From Nannochloris sp. 'desiccata' (Eukaryota > Chlorophyta > Trebouxiophyceae > Chlorellales > Chlorellaceae), in assembly GCA_019044685.2 (NCBI GenBank), contig JAGTXX020000015.1:558001-622000 (forward strand): DNA of 64,000 bases. The letters are read 5' to 3'. Under the pieces are notes generated by a model that was not told the DNA's origin, ran no database searches, and saw only the letters and a list, made by a program, of their open reading frames with translations. Of the stretch, positions 1 through 11,800 are shown piece by piece. A program made the translations under genes and the position numbers. Numbering within the stretch: position 1 is the first letter of the stretch; the number at the start of each line of letters is the position of its first letter.

Positions 1-552
1 CTAATCCTAATACGAGGATTCTAGCTTCCTTGTCCCCAAATAAAGACATCAATCTAGACATCCATAATCCCTGCGAGCAGCAAAGCATGAAGGGGATCAG
101 CAATGAAATCGGCTATACAGTTTTATTTGTGAGTTCGACGGGAGGTCTGCTAGACTAACCATTGTGAAGCAGGCGTTGATCTTTCAACCAAGAAGATTTT
201 CAAATGCGTAAAGATTAGACTAGTGCTTTAATGCGAAGACAGAAGGGTAGCTCAATCTAATTGAATTTATGATTTGATCCTATAAATTCTATGACGTGTT
301 GAGTAGAGGATGCAGAGAATTTATTTGCAGTCCTGGGTCCACGTTGAAAAAGTTTGGTTTTGGGCACATGAACAAACACGCTGCAGATCGGAATCCATTT
401 GATAATAATCATACCATTACAAAGACATCTAGGTACAGTTTCTGGGAACAACTTTTTAGAGTTTGTTCACGTTATTGTTCTTTACATCGGCAAAGGGTTT
501 TTTTCTGCGTCTTAAGAAATCAAGCAGGAGGCACGTAAATATAGTCTAGATA
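1..552. other. Left-edge stretch without a recognised gene
   Basis: AT-rich sequence with short open frames on both strands (for example 296-538 plus, 257-451 minus) whose translations look random. I see no splice-linked coding exon, RNA gene or repeat. It probably holds the promoter of the gene starting at 553 and possibly the flank of a gene outside the window. Confidence 0.5.
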
Positions 553-1231
553 ATGTCAAAAGCATCTTCACTAGGCGGAAAGATTGCTGCGGCTCTTCGC
601 GGCATTGGAATCAAGGCACCATGGAGGGTAAGCAATAATTAAATTGCAAGACCTGCACTGTTTCCTCCCTTTTTCTTCCAACATATCCATTAATGGCACA
701 TTGCTTACGCCATGCAGATCACTGGTCCTACATCGCACCCTGAATACATGTCCCACCTCCCTCAGGCTACTGACTATAGAGTGCACGCCCCGTCGTAAGT
801 CGATCCTCTTTTTCCTCCTCTCACTCTTCTTGTTATGCAGATCATTTCTTAGTTAAATTCATGTGTTCTTACTGCAGATCACAACCTGTACGTGTGATTA
901 TCCCTCAGGCTGAACCTGAGCATGTCTATGATATTAAATATTACAGTAAGTGCGGGCCGGATTTTGAATTTCCCCCCGAGAAAGCTATTTTTCTAATTGC
1001 TATTTTTTCCGACGCTATTTACATTGATTCTTCTTGTTTGCAGCTCGAGACTCTCGTAGAGCGTACCTGCCAGGTGGAACTAAAAAGATGGAGAAGCTTG
1101 AGATAAAGCCCAGGGCCAAGGAAGGAGAAGAAGGAGCAACAGAGAGTCCAATGACGCCAGGTACACCGTTTAAATATAAGACTCAGTTGCGTAGCATATT
1201 AGATAACGAACATAATGGGTACACCATTTAG
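553..1231 (+). CDS. Small presequence-bearing protein of unknown function, 135 aa
   Basis: Four exons join in one frame: 553-627, 718-794, 878-945 and 1044-1231, each bounded by GTAAG-type donors and CAG acceptors. The N-terminus (residues 2-25) is basic and amphipathic with no acidic residue, as in a mitochondrial presequence. Next comes a Gly/Pro-rich segment beginning ITGPTSHPEYM, then a stretch with VRVIIPQAEPEHVYDIKYY, then a basic, Lys/Glu-rich tail. No catalytic motif is visible and there is no membrane helix. The small size, presequence and tyrosine-rich middle would suit an accessory subunit of a mitochondrial complex such as complex I, but I do not recognise the family and this is only a guess. 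A TGTAA motif lies about 35 bp after the stop. Confidence 0.75.
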
Positions 1232-1466
1232 AATTTAGATTATCCGCCCTTGTTGCTCTTTTGCTGTAATATAGACTATCAAGTTCAATCAAATAAAGAC
1301 CTCTCTTCGTGCGTTCTCGCCCTCCGCGACTCCACAGGAGCCATAGCAGGGTTAGTGTATGCATCCCGCACCATACATTGCCTTCTATCGCATATAGTTC
1401 CATCTATCTAATTGCACTATTTTATTTCTGGCCTTCAGCCTCCAGATCAAAGCTGAGGAGAGGGGA

Positions 1467-4400
1467 ATGAGCGAAGCGAAAAGCAGCATGTCTCTCATGT
1501 GTAAGTCCGCCCTACTGACTCGGGGGCTCCCGCTTTTACGAAGCTTCAATGCTAATGCAGTCAGAAGAATTTGTGGATCTCAGAGATTTAGGAAAATACC
1601 CAATGTGCATGTCTTAGGAGCTTATGATCCTTTACAGTGCATGGGCACCCCCTATTCCCGAAGCCTACGAACCAATGCTGCTGCAGTTGAACCATCAAAG
1701 ACGTCACCTAGCAGTTCATCTACATCATCCCCTACCCCCAACCCCAATGCCCCTTCTTTTCAAGAGGCCATCGCAAGGTTGCAAGAATACTGGGCGTCTG
1801 TCGGCTGTGCCGTCTGGCTGCCCCACAACACCGAAGTTGGTGCAGGCACTATGAATCCTGCTACGTTTTTGCGTGTCTTGGGTCCTGAGCCTTGGAATGT
1901 TGCCTATGCCGAACCCTCTATTCGTCCAGATGACTCCCGTTACGGTGACAATCCCAATCGCGTTCAACGCCACACCCAATTCCAAGTTATTCTCAAACCA
2001 GACCCTGGTAATCCCCAAGAACTGTACCTGAAATCTCTTGAAGCGCTGGGAATTGACACCAAAGCCCATGATGTCCGTTTTGTGGAAGACAATTGGGAGT
2101 CTCCTGTCCTCGGCGCCTGGGGCCTTGGTTGGGAAGTGTGGCTTGATGGCATGGAAGTAACCCAATTCACCTATTTCCAACAAGCTGGTGGCAAACCATT
2201 AGAAATTCCTGCTGTAGAAATCACCTATGGTCTTGAGCGTATCATCATGTCACTCCAAGGCGTCGATCATTTTAAAGATATTAAATACGCACCCAGTGGA
2301 GTCTCTTATGGTGAAATGTTTTTACAAAATGAGTATGAAATGAGTGTTTACAATTTAGATGAAGCCGATATTGAGGGGCAGCGTGCTCGATTTGCTCTTT
2401 ACGAAACAGAAGCGAGAAGGTTATTGGAAAAACGCTTACCAGTACCTGCCTATGATCATTTGTTGAAATTATCTCATACGTTTAATATTATGGATGCACG
2501 TGGTGCTGTTGGTGTGACGGAACGTGCAAACTGCTTTGCTGTGTTGCGTTCTTTAGCCAGAGAAATCACTTCTTTATGGCTGACGCGTCGAGAAGAACAA
2601 GGCCACCCGATGGGCACCGTAGCTCCTCCATTACCTCCTGTATTGGCTGCAGTTACTCCTAATTCCTTACCGAGCGAACCTGATACTTTTGTTCTTGAAT
2701 TAGGCAGTGAAGAATTGCCTCCAGATGATGTCGAGTCCGCTTTAGAGCAGCTAAAAAATAAATTTCCTGCTCTCTTGGATAAATTAAGATTAGGCCATGG
2801 TGGAGTTACTATTGAAGGGACCCCTCGTCGTTTGGCTGTGATTGTACATGAGCTAACGCCTCGTCAATCTAATTCTGCTGAAGCTGTGCGTGGCCCTCCA
2901 GCCAAAGTGGCCTATGATGGTGCCGGCGCCCCAACTCCTGCACTTCTCGGTTTTTGCAAAAAATCTGGACTCACTGTTGAAGATTGCTATACAGAATCTG
3001 ATGCAAAAGGAGTCGAATATGTCTGGGCAGAGGTCAAAGAGGAAGGAAAATCAGCATCAGATGTCCTTTCTGAAGAATTACCAGGTTTATTAGCGGGTCT
3101 AAATTTCAGAAAATCCATGAGATGGAGAGGAAGTGCAGCATATAGTCGTCCTTTGAGGTGGGTTTTAGCCTTACACGGCTCTGCTATTGTACCTTTATCG
3201 TTTGCTGGTCTTGCTTCTGGTGCGACGACTCGTTTATTACGCACTGACCCTGAACCAGAGCATATCGTGCCCAGCGCTGATACTTATTTACACGTCTTGA
3301 ACCAAGGACGTATTACTCTTGGTGTCAATCAACGTCGTGAAGATGTATGGACAGATGTTCAAGCAGCTGCTCATGGTGTAGGTGGTGTTGTACCTGATGG
3401 TTGTAAAGGCGACTTGCTTAATGAAGTTTCTAATTTGGTAGAAAGTCCAACTGTTGTTCTAGGCACATTCGATTCTGATTTTTTAAAGTTACCTAGGGAA
3501 GTATTGGTTATGGTGATGAGAAAGCATCAGAGATATTTCCCTGTGTATAAACCACAGAGTGATGAATTGATGCCTCATTTCGTTACTGTGGCGAATGGTG
3601 CTGTTGATGTTGATGCTGTCAGAGCTGGGAATGAAGCTGTGTTGCGTGCTCGGTTTGAAGATGCCCAGTTTTTCTATTCTGGTGATGTCGAGAAACGTTT
3701 AGAGGACGTACGGCCGAAATTAGCAGGTACCATGTTCCAAAAAGAGTTGGGCAGTATGCTTGACAAGTCTGAACGTATAGAAGCTATTATTGCTCCGTTA
3801 TCTGAAGCGACAGGTCTCGATATCGATCTTGCTGCCACCTCTACCGCCACACTTGCAGCTCATTTGTGTAAAGCAGATCTGGCTACTTCCATGGTCACTG
3901 AAATGACTGCATTAGCTGGAGTCATGGGTCGTCACTACGCTTTGCGTGAAGGACAAGATCCTGCTGTAGCTACAGCTATCTTGGAATCGGTCCTTCCTAG
4001 AAATGCAGGTGATGAATTACCAGAGAGTCCCGCAGGTGTCTTGGTATCTATGGCAGACAAATTGGATTCTTTAGTAGGCTTGTTCGCAGCTGGATGTGCC
4101 CCTACGGCAACTGCAGATCCATATGGGTTACGTCGTGCGGCAGTAGGCTTGTTACAAGTAATTACAGGTGCTGGTATACGAGTTGATTTGCCAACTGCTG
4201 TTGACGTCGCAGCAGATGCTCAGCCAATTCCTGTTGCTGTAGAAGCCAGAAACGCTGTTTTGGACTTTATTCAACGTCGTCTAGAGCAATTATTAGTTGA
4301 TGCTGGGGTATCCATTGAAGCTGTACGTGCTGCATTGGCTGAACGAGGTGCAGATCCTGCATTGGCTGCAGCTACCGCTAGGGAAATTAGTCAAGAAATG

Positions 4401-4763
4401 AGCTCGGGTGAAGCTGGCAGATTACACCAAGTGATGGCTGCAATGGCCCGCCCTGTTCGTATAACACGTGGTAAAGATATTAACTCAAAATGGACACCTA
4501 AACCGGAGTTGTTTGAAATCCCAGAAGAGGAGGCCCTATTTGCTGCTTATACTAAAGTAGCACAGGCAGTGACTGAGGATATGTCTGTTGGAGAGTTTTT
4601 AACTGCAGCTGAAGCGCTGATTGTGCCTTTAGATGGGTATTTTGAAAAGGTATTTGTGATGTGTGATGACGAAGCAAAGAGGCAATGCAGGTTGGCATTG
4701 TTGAGAGATGTTGCTGCGTTGCCTGCTGGGATCTTGGATCTTGCCGAGTTGCCAGGATTTTAA
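1467..4763 (+). CDS. GlyQS (EDD1-type): Organellar glycyl-tRNA synthetase, fused alpha-beta, 1098 aa
   Basis: Charges tRNA-Gly with glycine for organellar protein synthesis. It is the bacterial (alpha2-beta2) class II enzyme with both subunits in one chain, as in the plant plastid/mitochondrial enzyme EDD1. Residues 1-95 form a basic, Ser/Pro-rich targeting region. Residues about 98-390 are the alpha-subunit catalytic domain (FQEAIARLQEYWASVGC at its start, then the MNPATFLRVLGPEPWNVAY region). A Pro-rich linker leads to the beta subunit from about residue 405 (FVLELGSEELPP), which carries the HD-like and anticodon-binding parts to the C-terminus. The single uninterrupted exon is unusual for this window. 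The length is close to the roughly 1070 aa of plant homologues. Start codons 1467, 1488 and 1497 are all possible; the first is chosen. A TGTAA lies about 100 bp downstream. Confidence 0.97.
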   Translation: MSEAKSSMSLMCKSALLTRGLPLLRSFNANAVRRICGSQRFRKIPNVHVLGAYDPLQCMGTPYSRSLRTNAAAVEPSKTSPSSSSTSSPTPNPNAPSFQEAIARLQEYWASVGCAVWLPHNTEVGAGTMNPATFLRVLGPEPWNVAYAEPSIRPDDSRYGDNPNRVQRHTQFQVILKPDPGNPQELYLKSLEALGIDTKAHDVRFVEDNWESPVLGAWGLGWEVWLDGMEVTQFTYFQQAGGKPLEIPAVEITYGLERIIMSLQGVDHFKDIKYAPSGVSYGEMFLQNEYEMSVYNLDEADIEGQRARFALYETEARRLLEKRLPVPAYDHLLKLSHTFNIMDARGAVGVTERANCFAVLRSLAREITSLWLTRREEQGHPMGTVAPPLPPVLAAVTPNSLPSEPDTFVLELGSEELPPDDVESALEQLKNKFPALLDKLRLGHGGVTIEGTPRRLAVIVHELTPRQSNSAEAVRGPPAKVAYDGAGAPTPALLGFCKKSGLTVEDCYTESDAKGVEYVWAEVKEEGKSASDVLSEELPGLLAGLNFRKSMRWRGSAAYSRPLRWVLALHGSAIVPLSFAGLASGATTRLLRTDPEPEHIVPSADTYLHVLNQGRITLGVNQRREDVWTDVQAAAHGVGGVVPDGCKGDLLNEVSNLVESPTVVLGTFDSDFLKLPREVLVMVMRKHQRYFPVYKPQSDELMPHFVTVANGAVDVDAVRAGNEAVLRARFEDAQFFYSGDVEKRLEDVRPKLAGTMFQKELGSMLDKSERIEAIIAPLSEATGLDIDLAATSTATLAAHLCKADLATSMVTEMTALAGVMGRHYALREGQDPAVATAILESVLPRNAGDELPESPAGVLVSMADKLDSLVGLFAAGCAPTATADPYGLRRAAVGLLQVITGAGIRVDLPTAVDVAADAQPIPVAVEARNAVLDFIQRRLEQLLVDAGVSIEAVRAALAERGADPALAAATAREISQEMSSGEAGRLHQVMAAMARPVRITRGKDINSKWTPKPELFEIPEEEALFAAYTKVAQAVTEDMSVGEFLTAAEALIVPLDGYFEKVFVMCDDEAKRQCRLALLRDVAALPAGILDLAELPGF

Positions 4764-5307
4764 TCTTAAGAATTTCAAGTTTTCACATCGATAGTGTTCT
4801 GATGGGGAATAACGATAAATTTTCAATATACTACATCTACTTCTGATGAATTTACAAAGAGAAAATTGTAATTATAACGTATCAAGTACTCGATGGGAAA
4901 AAGAACAAGGAAGAAGCAAAAGAGCCCCCTTCTCGAAACTTTCCAAGAAAGAACGAGGAAATGGAGGACTGGGGAGTCGATGCTGCTACTGGATAATGGA
5001 AGGGAAGGTAATAAGAGAGGGAATAGCAGAAAAATGAAAACGAGAAGGGGCATAAAGTGGGTATACTTGCGTAAGTGGAGAGAAAATAGTATCGTATTTA
5101 AAAAGAGAAAATGAAGGCAAGGTAGACCCCAGAATAATACTAAATAACGTAGACTGGACTCAAAGAATCGTAAAATACTCTATCTTTGTTTGACAGTTCG
5201 CAAAGTTTCAGAATTTAAAACTCTAAAATTCTATATTTTTGAACATAAGTCCATATATATATCGATCGACGGTAGACCTGAACTAAAAATTTAAAGGTTA
5301 ATATTTT
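4764..5307. other. Convergent intergenic region, no gene seen
   Basis: AT-rich spacer between the 3' ends of the GlyRS gene and the minus-strand glycosyltransferase gene. It should hold both 3' UTRs. A TGTAA motif at 4867-4871 could serve as the GlyRS polyadenylation signal. Open frames here (for example 4846-5037) are Lys/Arg-rich and look random. Confidence 0.55.
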
Positions 5308-8113
5308 CTAAATTCCATGCATAGGTGAGATACCTGCCTTTTCCATGAGTCTATCGATTTCAGGACCAAACACATTCATATCCACATAGGTATTTTGATA
5401 CTGCAACAATGGGGGAGAACAGAAATTAGAAAGGTTAGTTAGTACTCTATTAAATGATAGAAAGAACAAAATGTGGGCGAAAACTAAAACTTTGATTCCA
5501 AAGTAATTAAAAAAGTTGTGGTCTCTCTTTCTCCTTCTTTTTCTCCACTTGATAAACACCTTAATAAACAAACAACTCCTTAATGATACTACTCCCTTCA
5601 CACACCCTAAACAAATTATTTCAAAACACTTTTCATTGAAATTTTTAACAAAAAAGCAACTTACAATCCATAAATTTCCAGGCCATCCATCTTCAGGCAA
5701 TGGCATATCTGGTTCAGGATGGAGGCTATAGGTCACATTCCATCCACTCTTCTTTGAATAATCACTTCTCCTGAAAAATGCATTCTCACGGACTGGATTG
5801 ACCCATTCGTCATATGGACATTCTGATGCTAAAACGATTTCTCTATAATTGTAACCACGGAGAGTTGTTTTATCAGGGAGACGCCAACCATAGGGGAACA
5901 ATTGCATTGTAGTAGCACCACGCTTAACAAATAAACCGTTGGTCCATCCAGCACCATGCATGCCAAACATAACGTCGGTCGTACTAAGCGAATCCATTAC
6001 CAGATGTAATGGTTCTTCAAAGGTCGTAACCCTGAGGGTCACATTGTATCTGGCTAGAATATATGCAAGAATATCACCTTCGTTAAGGACACCACGGGAG
6101 AAGAAATTACGAGACATGTAGGTGACCACAGGACGAGGGGTTTCGTGGCGGTAGACTGCTGCCTTGTCAAACCACTTTTTTGTTGAAGCAGAGTTTTTGT
6201 CAACGAGAGAACGCCTGGAAAGTAATGAACCAACATGAGAATTCTTTTTAGACCGGCCAATAGCAGTGCTACTACTAAGTAGACTTCTACTTTTACGCAA
6301 CAAGCTCTTTTTCAAGTTCTTTTTTGTGGCTGTCAATTCACCACCACCATCCATAGCAGCACCCCCAGCCAATCTATCTTCATGTTGCTTCACTTTTTGT
6401 GCGGCTACACCTTCATAATCGTCTTCATAATCATCAATATGTTGCCTCCCTTCACTAACAGCAGCACCACGTGCTTCAGATGCACCGCCGTACCGCTCCA
6501 TATATCGTTGTACTGCTTTTTCTACCAACTGATCATGCATCTTCCATCTTTCACGTAGCTCGTGTCTCTCTTCTCGTAGCATTCCAGGAACTTCTCGAGC
6601 ATTTATGCCATCTAAAACACCTTCACTTAAATTTTCAGGGCCTACGCCACCACGGAGACGTTCTAAAGCACGAGAACGATATCCTTCCCAAGGTGCTGCT
6701 CCTTTTGCTTCTTCAGCTTCTACATATTCCTTTTGAGCAGAGTGAACAAACTGTTTAAACACAGCCATAGCTTCAACACGTGCCTCCAAGTTATCTACGC
6801 GTGGATATTTAATTAAAGCTTCTGGATCAGGTTCTGTTGTATTGATCGCTTGATAGAAATTTAGTGTTGACGATTTGCCCACAACTAAACTACGAAAACA
6901 AGAACCTTCTACTTCAGACCAGTCTCTGACATCCTGGGTCATGGAGCTATATAAATGCGCCCATACATTCATCACAGAGGATGCTGTATAGGGCACAATA
7001 ACAGGACCGCCTCCCGCACGACGGGCACTGACCACAGCACCAGGTTTACACCAAAGTTCTGTCTTGGGGTCGCATTTCGTGCGTTCTAACAAGCCCGTTC
7101 TAGGAGCACAATGTGGTTCTGGGACAACTTTTTCTTGTAAATGATCATATACAAAAGCGCAGTCTTCTCCCATACCATCTGTAATTTCTTCTAGTTTGCC
7201 ATTAGGTCCAACAGACGCCATGGGAAGTTGACCCAACTCGCGTAGAGTTTGGAAAATACCCATTATTCCTTCATTCCATGTATGCCAGATATTATAGGAG
7301 TATCGTACTTGAAGTAAGTACGCCATGGGATTGATCCAGGAAGCGCATTTAGGTTGATGCTCCGTAGCAGGCAAGTACTCGACAGGCAAATAAAACCATT
7401 GAGTGTTGTGTAAATCGCCTTTAAGGACAATCATGGTAGGTAGCTGGGGTGTGGTTGTATTACCAGAGATAATATCTATCCAGAGTTCTTCTGTTGGTGG
7501 TGTAAATGTGTCTGGATCGTAGAACACTGTAATTTTATCACGACTAAGCTGGACATTATCAAAGCGGAAGTAGAATTTATTCATTAAACCTGTGCCGGAG
7601 GCAGAGACTTGAACCACAGCTTTGGAAATTACTTGAGATGGTCCATCTTCGTCACCTGCAGCAGCATCACCAGTGCGGGGGTTGATAGTGCCCGAAAGCC
7701 AGTCTTTGAGGGAGCTTCCACCGTCACTGTTGCTGCCAGCACCGCCTTTTGTAGTGACGTGTGCTACGCTGCGCTGTTCCTGTCGGACTGTTGTGGTGGT
7801 TGCACTGCCTTCATTGGTCCTCGTGATACTTTCTGTGAGTACTTGGTGAATGACAGCTTGTTCAGGGCCAGAGTGCCCTCTCCAATGGGATGAGTAGAGA
7901 CTAAGAAGCAGGAGAACTGGCAAAAACAGCATTACTGGAATCTGCCAGCCCTGTACTTTTAAAGATCGTGTACTATACTGCAAACAGGAAACACATTTGG
8001 AGAGCAATGAGCATGATAAAGGAAGAAGCGGTTGAGCTTTTGCACTGCGATCGGTGGTTTTGAAGGGCACTTACAGTTGAGAAGAGCGCCATTTTCCTCT
8101 TTTTACGCCTCAT
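5308..8113 (-). CDS. Golgi-type glycosyltransferase, GT61 (DUF563) family, 814 aa
   Basis: Exons in transcript order are 8113-8075, 7977-5665 and 5400-5308, with introns of 97 and 264 bp, all phase 0. The start at 8113 gives a short Arg/Lys-rich cytosolic tail, then a hydrophobic anchor (IPVMLFLPVLLLLSLYSS), so a type II membrane protein is expected. An in-frame ATG at 8158 is an alternative start. A long, charged, low-complexity middle separates N- and C-terminal parts. The C-terminal region carries the GT61/EOGT-like nucleotide-sugar signature DVMFGMHGAGWTNGLFVKRG followed by the LFPYGW segment. In plants GT61 enzymes transfer xylose or arabinose to cell-wall polysaccharides or N-glycans; the sugar and acceptor here cannot be read from sequence. 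A longer read-through frame exists across the last intron but lacks GT61 features there. Confidence 0.85.
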
Positions 8114-8495
8114 TAGCGGTGGTGCTGTTAATGAATTTAAACATGCATCGACAAGCATAAAGGTTAGCAGAGCGTAAACTTCATGTTGAGATTTTTAACT
8201 GCCCCCCAAAAATTGCAAAAATTAAGTATCAACGCCACTTTTCCAGTGGGAGCAGGTTACTCTATAGTGAGTATTCCTAAAATCTAACTATAATATGCAG
8301 CTATATTAGCTACACGCGGCTTTTACGCGTTTACCGCCAACTTGGACTTGCGCAGCTTCAACTTTTCGAGGAGCTCCGAACTGTATAATGTATACTATTG
8401 GAAACCTAGCGCTATTAATTCATTGCTCCCCCGAACTTCAAATGATGTTACATTATAATATAAATAGCTGCAAGTTACAACATAAATATAAAAAA
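8114..8495. other. Intergenic region between two minus-strand genes
   Basis: AT-rich spacer upstream of the glycosyltransferase gene and downstream of the ispD gene. It should carry the glycosyltransferase promoter and the ispD 3' UTR. No coding exon or RNA gene is recognisable. Confidence 0.5.
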
Positions 8496-9506
8496 TCAAG
8501 CAATTTGAGCCTCATCTAAAAATCTCTCAGCGATCGACATGTCGTCTGGAGTAGTCACTTTGATGTTTGTGTACGCTCCTGATGTAATCAGCACAGGCTC
8601 TCCCAATGCCTCTACAATAGATACATCATCAGTTACTTCCAAATTTTCCTTTGCTACTAGCTCAAAACCAGCCTGGAGAAGCTCTGGTCGGATGACCTGC
8701 GGCGTTTGAACTTCCCACAGCAGTGCTCTTTTTAAAGTTTTGACAACCTTCTTTTCGGCATCTACTTCCTTGATTGTAGGCTTTACCGGGACTCCAAGTA
8801 CAGCAGCTCCTACTCGCATCGCATCAACAAAGCAGGCAGTGGCGTCTTTAGCGGTAATTAGTGGGCGAGCAGAATCGTGCACAGCGACTAATGCTGCGCT
8901 TTGGCTAATTTCCTGCAACCCATTGAATACACTATCTTGCCTCTCCGCACCAGGACGAGCGAATTTTAACGGAGGCTTGCGTGTTAGTCCTGCGTAACAT
9001 TTTTCGAAAACTTCTCTCCACTCAGGTTCACAAACAACCACAATTTCACCTACAGTAGGCATTCCTGCAAACATGGCCATACTATAGGTAGCAATAGGTT
9101 TGCCCCGCAGCTCCAAATACTGTTTTGGGATGGCAGCACCCATCCGCTTGCCAACACCGCCTGCCAACAAGACCAAGCTCACACTGTTTTCAGGTATACT
9201 TGTGGCATCAGAAGCCTGCAGAGCAGAGTTAGTATGGGATTATAGTGTTGGAGTAAATGTAATTTTAAGAAGCTTCTATATAAGAAACTATGAAGTCGAT
9301 GGGCATACCTGAGCGGCAGCGCAAGTGATCGCAGCGGCACGCTGAACAGACTGGCATGCAATTGGTGGGGCACTTGGGCGGAAATCTTTGCTATATGCTA
9401 CAAATAGCCGAAGGGCGATTCTATTTGAGCGAGAATTAGTGCAGCTAGCTCGAACTACTGGTTGAGCAATGTGATTTCTGACGCATGTAACCATGATTAC
9501 GGACAA
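8496..9506 (-). CDS. ispD: 2-C-methyl-D-erythritol 4-phosphate cytidylyltransferase, plastid, 305 aa
   Basis: Third enzyme of the plastid MEP isoprenoid pathway: it couples CTP and MEP to CDP-ME. Exon 1 is 9506-9309 and exon 2 is 9215-8496, with a 93-bp phase-0 intron. Exon 1 plus the start of exon 2 encode a Ser/Arg/Ala-rich transit peptide of about 75 residues. The mature part begins SLVLLAGGVGKRMG, the nucleotidyltransferase glycine loop with the conserved Gly-X-Gly-X-Arg-Met-Gly pattern. HDSARPL and the later EVTDDVSIVEALG stretch are typical of IspD. The catalytic domain is about 228 residues, as usual. The gene is divergent from the zinc-knuckle gene, with only 211 bp between the two start codons, so their promoters must overlap or be very short. 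Confidence 0.96.
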
Positions 9507-9717
9507 TGTGCTATCCTGCGATACTTGATAATAGTGTAGATTTAATATATTTCACTGCATCACAGCGATTGAGCGTGAAAAAAAGCCGAAATCTAAGATC
9601 GCTTTCTTGCACTCGAATTTTTGGCCGAAGCTAAATTTTTGCTTTTTGTCAAAGAGAAGACATTTAAAAGTTATAGCGATATTTCCAAATTTACACAGCT
9701 AGCATTAGAACGCTCCG

Positions 9718-10718
9718 ATGGGTATCTTAGGAACTGGAGCATCCCAATTTGCAGGAAGGCATGGTTTACATGTAAGTAAAGAAGCTCAACAATCAAAGCT
9801 TTAGACATGAATTTTCGTGTTGTAACAGCCTATTGACATGAGCAATTTGCCTATAAAATTTCCTTTTCAATGTTCAGCGTGGCGCAGGGGGCGGTGGAAA
9901 TCAGGGCGGGGGCTCCGCCTTTTGTCAGAACTGCCTTCAACAGGGTCACTGGACACATGAATGTAAGAATAAGAAGGTATATGTGTCTAGACCAACTCGC
10001 ACACAACAAATGAAGGATCCAAAGGTATATTGAGCGTCGAAATTCTGTTCAAAGCTGGTCTAAATTTAAAAATTCACCATGCCCCATATTTCTGACCATA
10101 TTTTATTGCCATTCTGAGTAATCTGATTTCTTCTTGCAGGCGAAGAACAGGTTTTTAGATCCCTCAGAAATTCCTGCAGACCTCCGTAGCAAATCCGAGT
10201 TGAAGAAATCCGGAACAGCAGCACAAGCAGCTTTAGCATTGACAGTGCCTGAAAAGAAGGGCAAAAGAAAACGCCGGCGCTCCTCTAGTTCTTCTTCAAG
10301 TTCCTCCTCTTCATCATCTAGCGGGAGTGATAGTGATACCAGTAATACCAGTACAACTAGTACCAGTGGCATATCCTCCTCTTCAGACTCTTCTTCTTCT
10401 TCTTCTTCTTCATCTGGCTCTGATTCTTCCAGCAGTGAAACTCCGAGCTCTTCTAGCGGTAGCAGTGATCCAGGATCTAGTTCCGGATCATCTAGCAGTG
10501 AAAGTGAAGGTGAACGCCAGCGACGTAAGGTAAAAGGTCGGGCTAGTGGAAAAGATGACTGTAGGAACCACAGCGGTGGCGGTGGTGGCGGTGATGGTGC
10601 TGAAGTGAAGGATCCAGAGGCTGAGAAGTATTATGCGAGTGGTAAAGCAACTGGAAAAGAATATAGAGAGAGATCGAAAGGACATAGCAGTAGTAGTGGG
10701 GATAGCAGGGGCAAGTGA
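9718..10718 (+). CDS. CCHC zinc-knuckle protein with Ser-rich tail, ZCCHC10-like, 259 aa
   Basis: Exons 9718-9771, 9878-10024 and 10140-10718 join in phase 0. After a Gly-rich start comes one zinc knuckle, CQNCLQQGHWTHEC, matching C-x2-C-x4-H-x4-C. It is followed by a short YVSRPTRT segment that resembles the region after the knuckle in animal ZCCHC10. The C-terminal half is a basic patch (KGKRKRR), a very long serine tract with scattered Asp, Thr and Gly (residues about 115-195), and a charged tail. Such proteins usually bind RNA and associate with splicing or ribosome factors. The role here is inferred from family resemblance only. The serine tract is built from mixed TCT/TCC/AGC codons, so it is not a simple DNA repeat throughout. 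A TGTAA lies at 10752. Confidence 0.85.
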
Positions 10719-10947
10719 TCACTCTGCGTGATTTCTATCAATGGACTCGCTTGTAACTATCATAACTAATTGCCTGTATACAGTTATTACTTTATTTCGA
10801 TGATACTATTTCAGTACACTACCTTTCAATCAAAATCAACCTTCTAAATATCTACAAGTATCTAACTGAAAACATAACCCACTAACCGACTGGTGTCGAA
10901 CTGGCCAAAAGAAAAACAACGAAAAAGCAAACATCTAGTTTATTTAT

Positions 10948-11800
10948 TTAAACAACCACTAAGAACCTGCGTGCAGCTGCCTGCACCTTTGTCATAAACT
11001 CAGCTGCCTCTTCCTGTCCAGCTGCTTTTGCTCCCTCAATATTCTGATCCATCAAGTCCATCAATGGCTGATCAATTTCACCGGCACCGGCCATCTCTAA
11101 TAAAGTAGCTTTTTTATCTGTAGACATCATTAATTTTTTAAATCTCGCAGGTGCAGCAGCAACAGCTTTAGTAGCGTTATCCACAGCCTCAACAACAGAG
11201 GTTAAATACTCGCGAAGAGCATCAAGTTCAGCCAAACGGTCTTCATCTGGCGCTGTTGACAATCGCTCGACACCAGCCAGTTTATCAATAACAGCGAAGA
11301 ATTCCTTACTCATTAAGGGTCTGCATCGAGCACACTCATATTCCATATCTTCAGTCTCCATAGACAAGAAATATTCAACGAGATCGTGAGGGTCTGTGGG
11401 AGGGGTGCGGTCATCTCTGCGTTGTTGGCGATCATCTTTCTGTTGTTGGATAAAAGTAGCTACCTGAGTTTTATATTCTTGGTCGCTGGCAACACGGTCA
11501 CCCATGAGTTTGCGGTCGATGAGACCTGACTGAGGAGGGGTTTTGAACATGCCTTCAGGGTCCTGCAGAGGTTAAAAAGAAAGGATTGAGCGGCGGGCGA
11601 GTAAACATGGTGTGTTAAAATTAAGAGAGCAAGAGATGCGCATTGCCGCCAAGGTCTTCTAGGAGACGCAAAAGAAAGGTGCTTACCCAGCTGGTAGCCT
11701 GAACTTTGAATGCCTTCCTGCCGCGAGAACCCCTGCATGGTGTTCCTCCCACCATGCCAACGTTAGCTGATTTTAAGCCCTGATTTAAGAGCATTGCCAT
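10948..11800 (-). CDS. Predicted plastid protein of unknown function, 242 aa
   Basis: Exon 1 is 11800-11687 and exon 2 is 11562-10948, with a 124-bp phase-0 intron. The first 35 or so residues (MAMLLNQGLKSANV, then Gly/Arg-rich, ending KVQAT) look like a chloroplast transit peptide with a plausible VQA cleavage site. The mature protein is mostly helical and charged. It has a Gln/Asp/Arg-rich segment near residue 75, a single Cys pair (YECARC, near residue 110), and an Ala/Lys-rich C-terminal half ending AARRFLVVV. No membrane segment or catalytic motif is visible. I do not recognise the family. The gene lies divergent to the plastid ribosomal S20 gene but 1.65 kb away. Confidence 0.8.
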
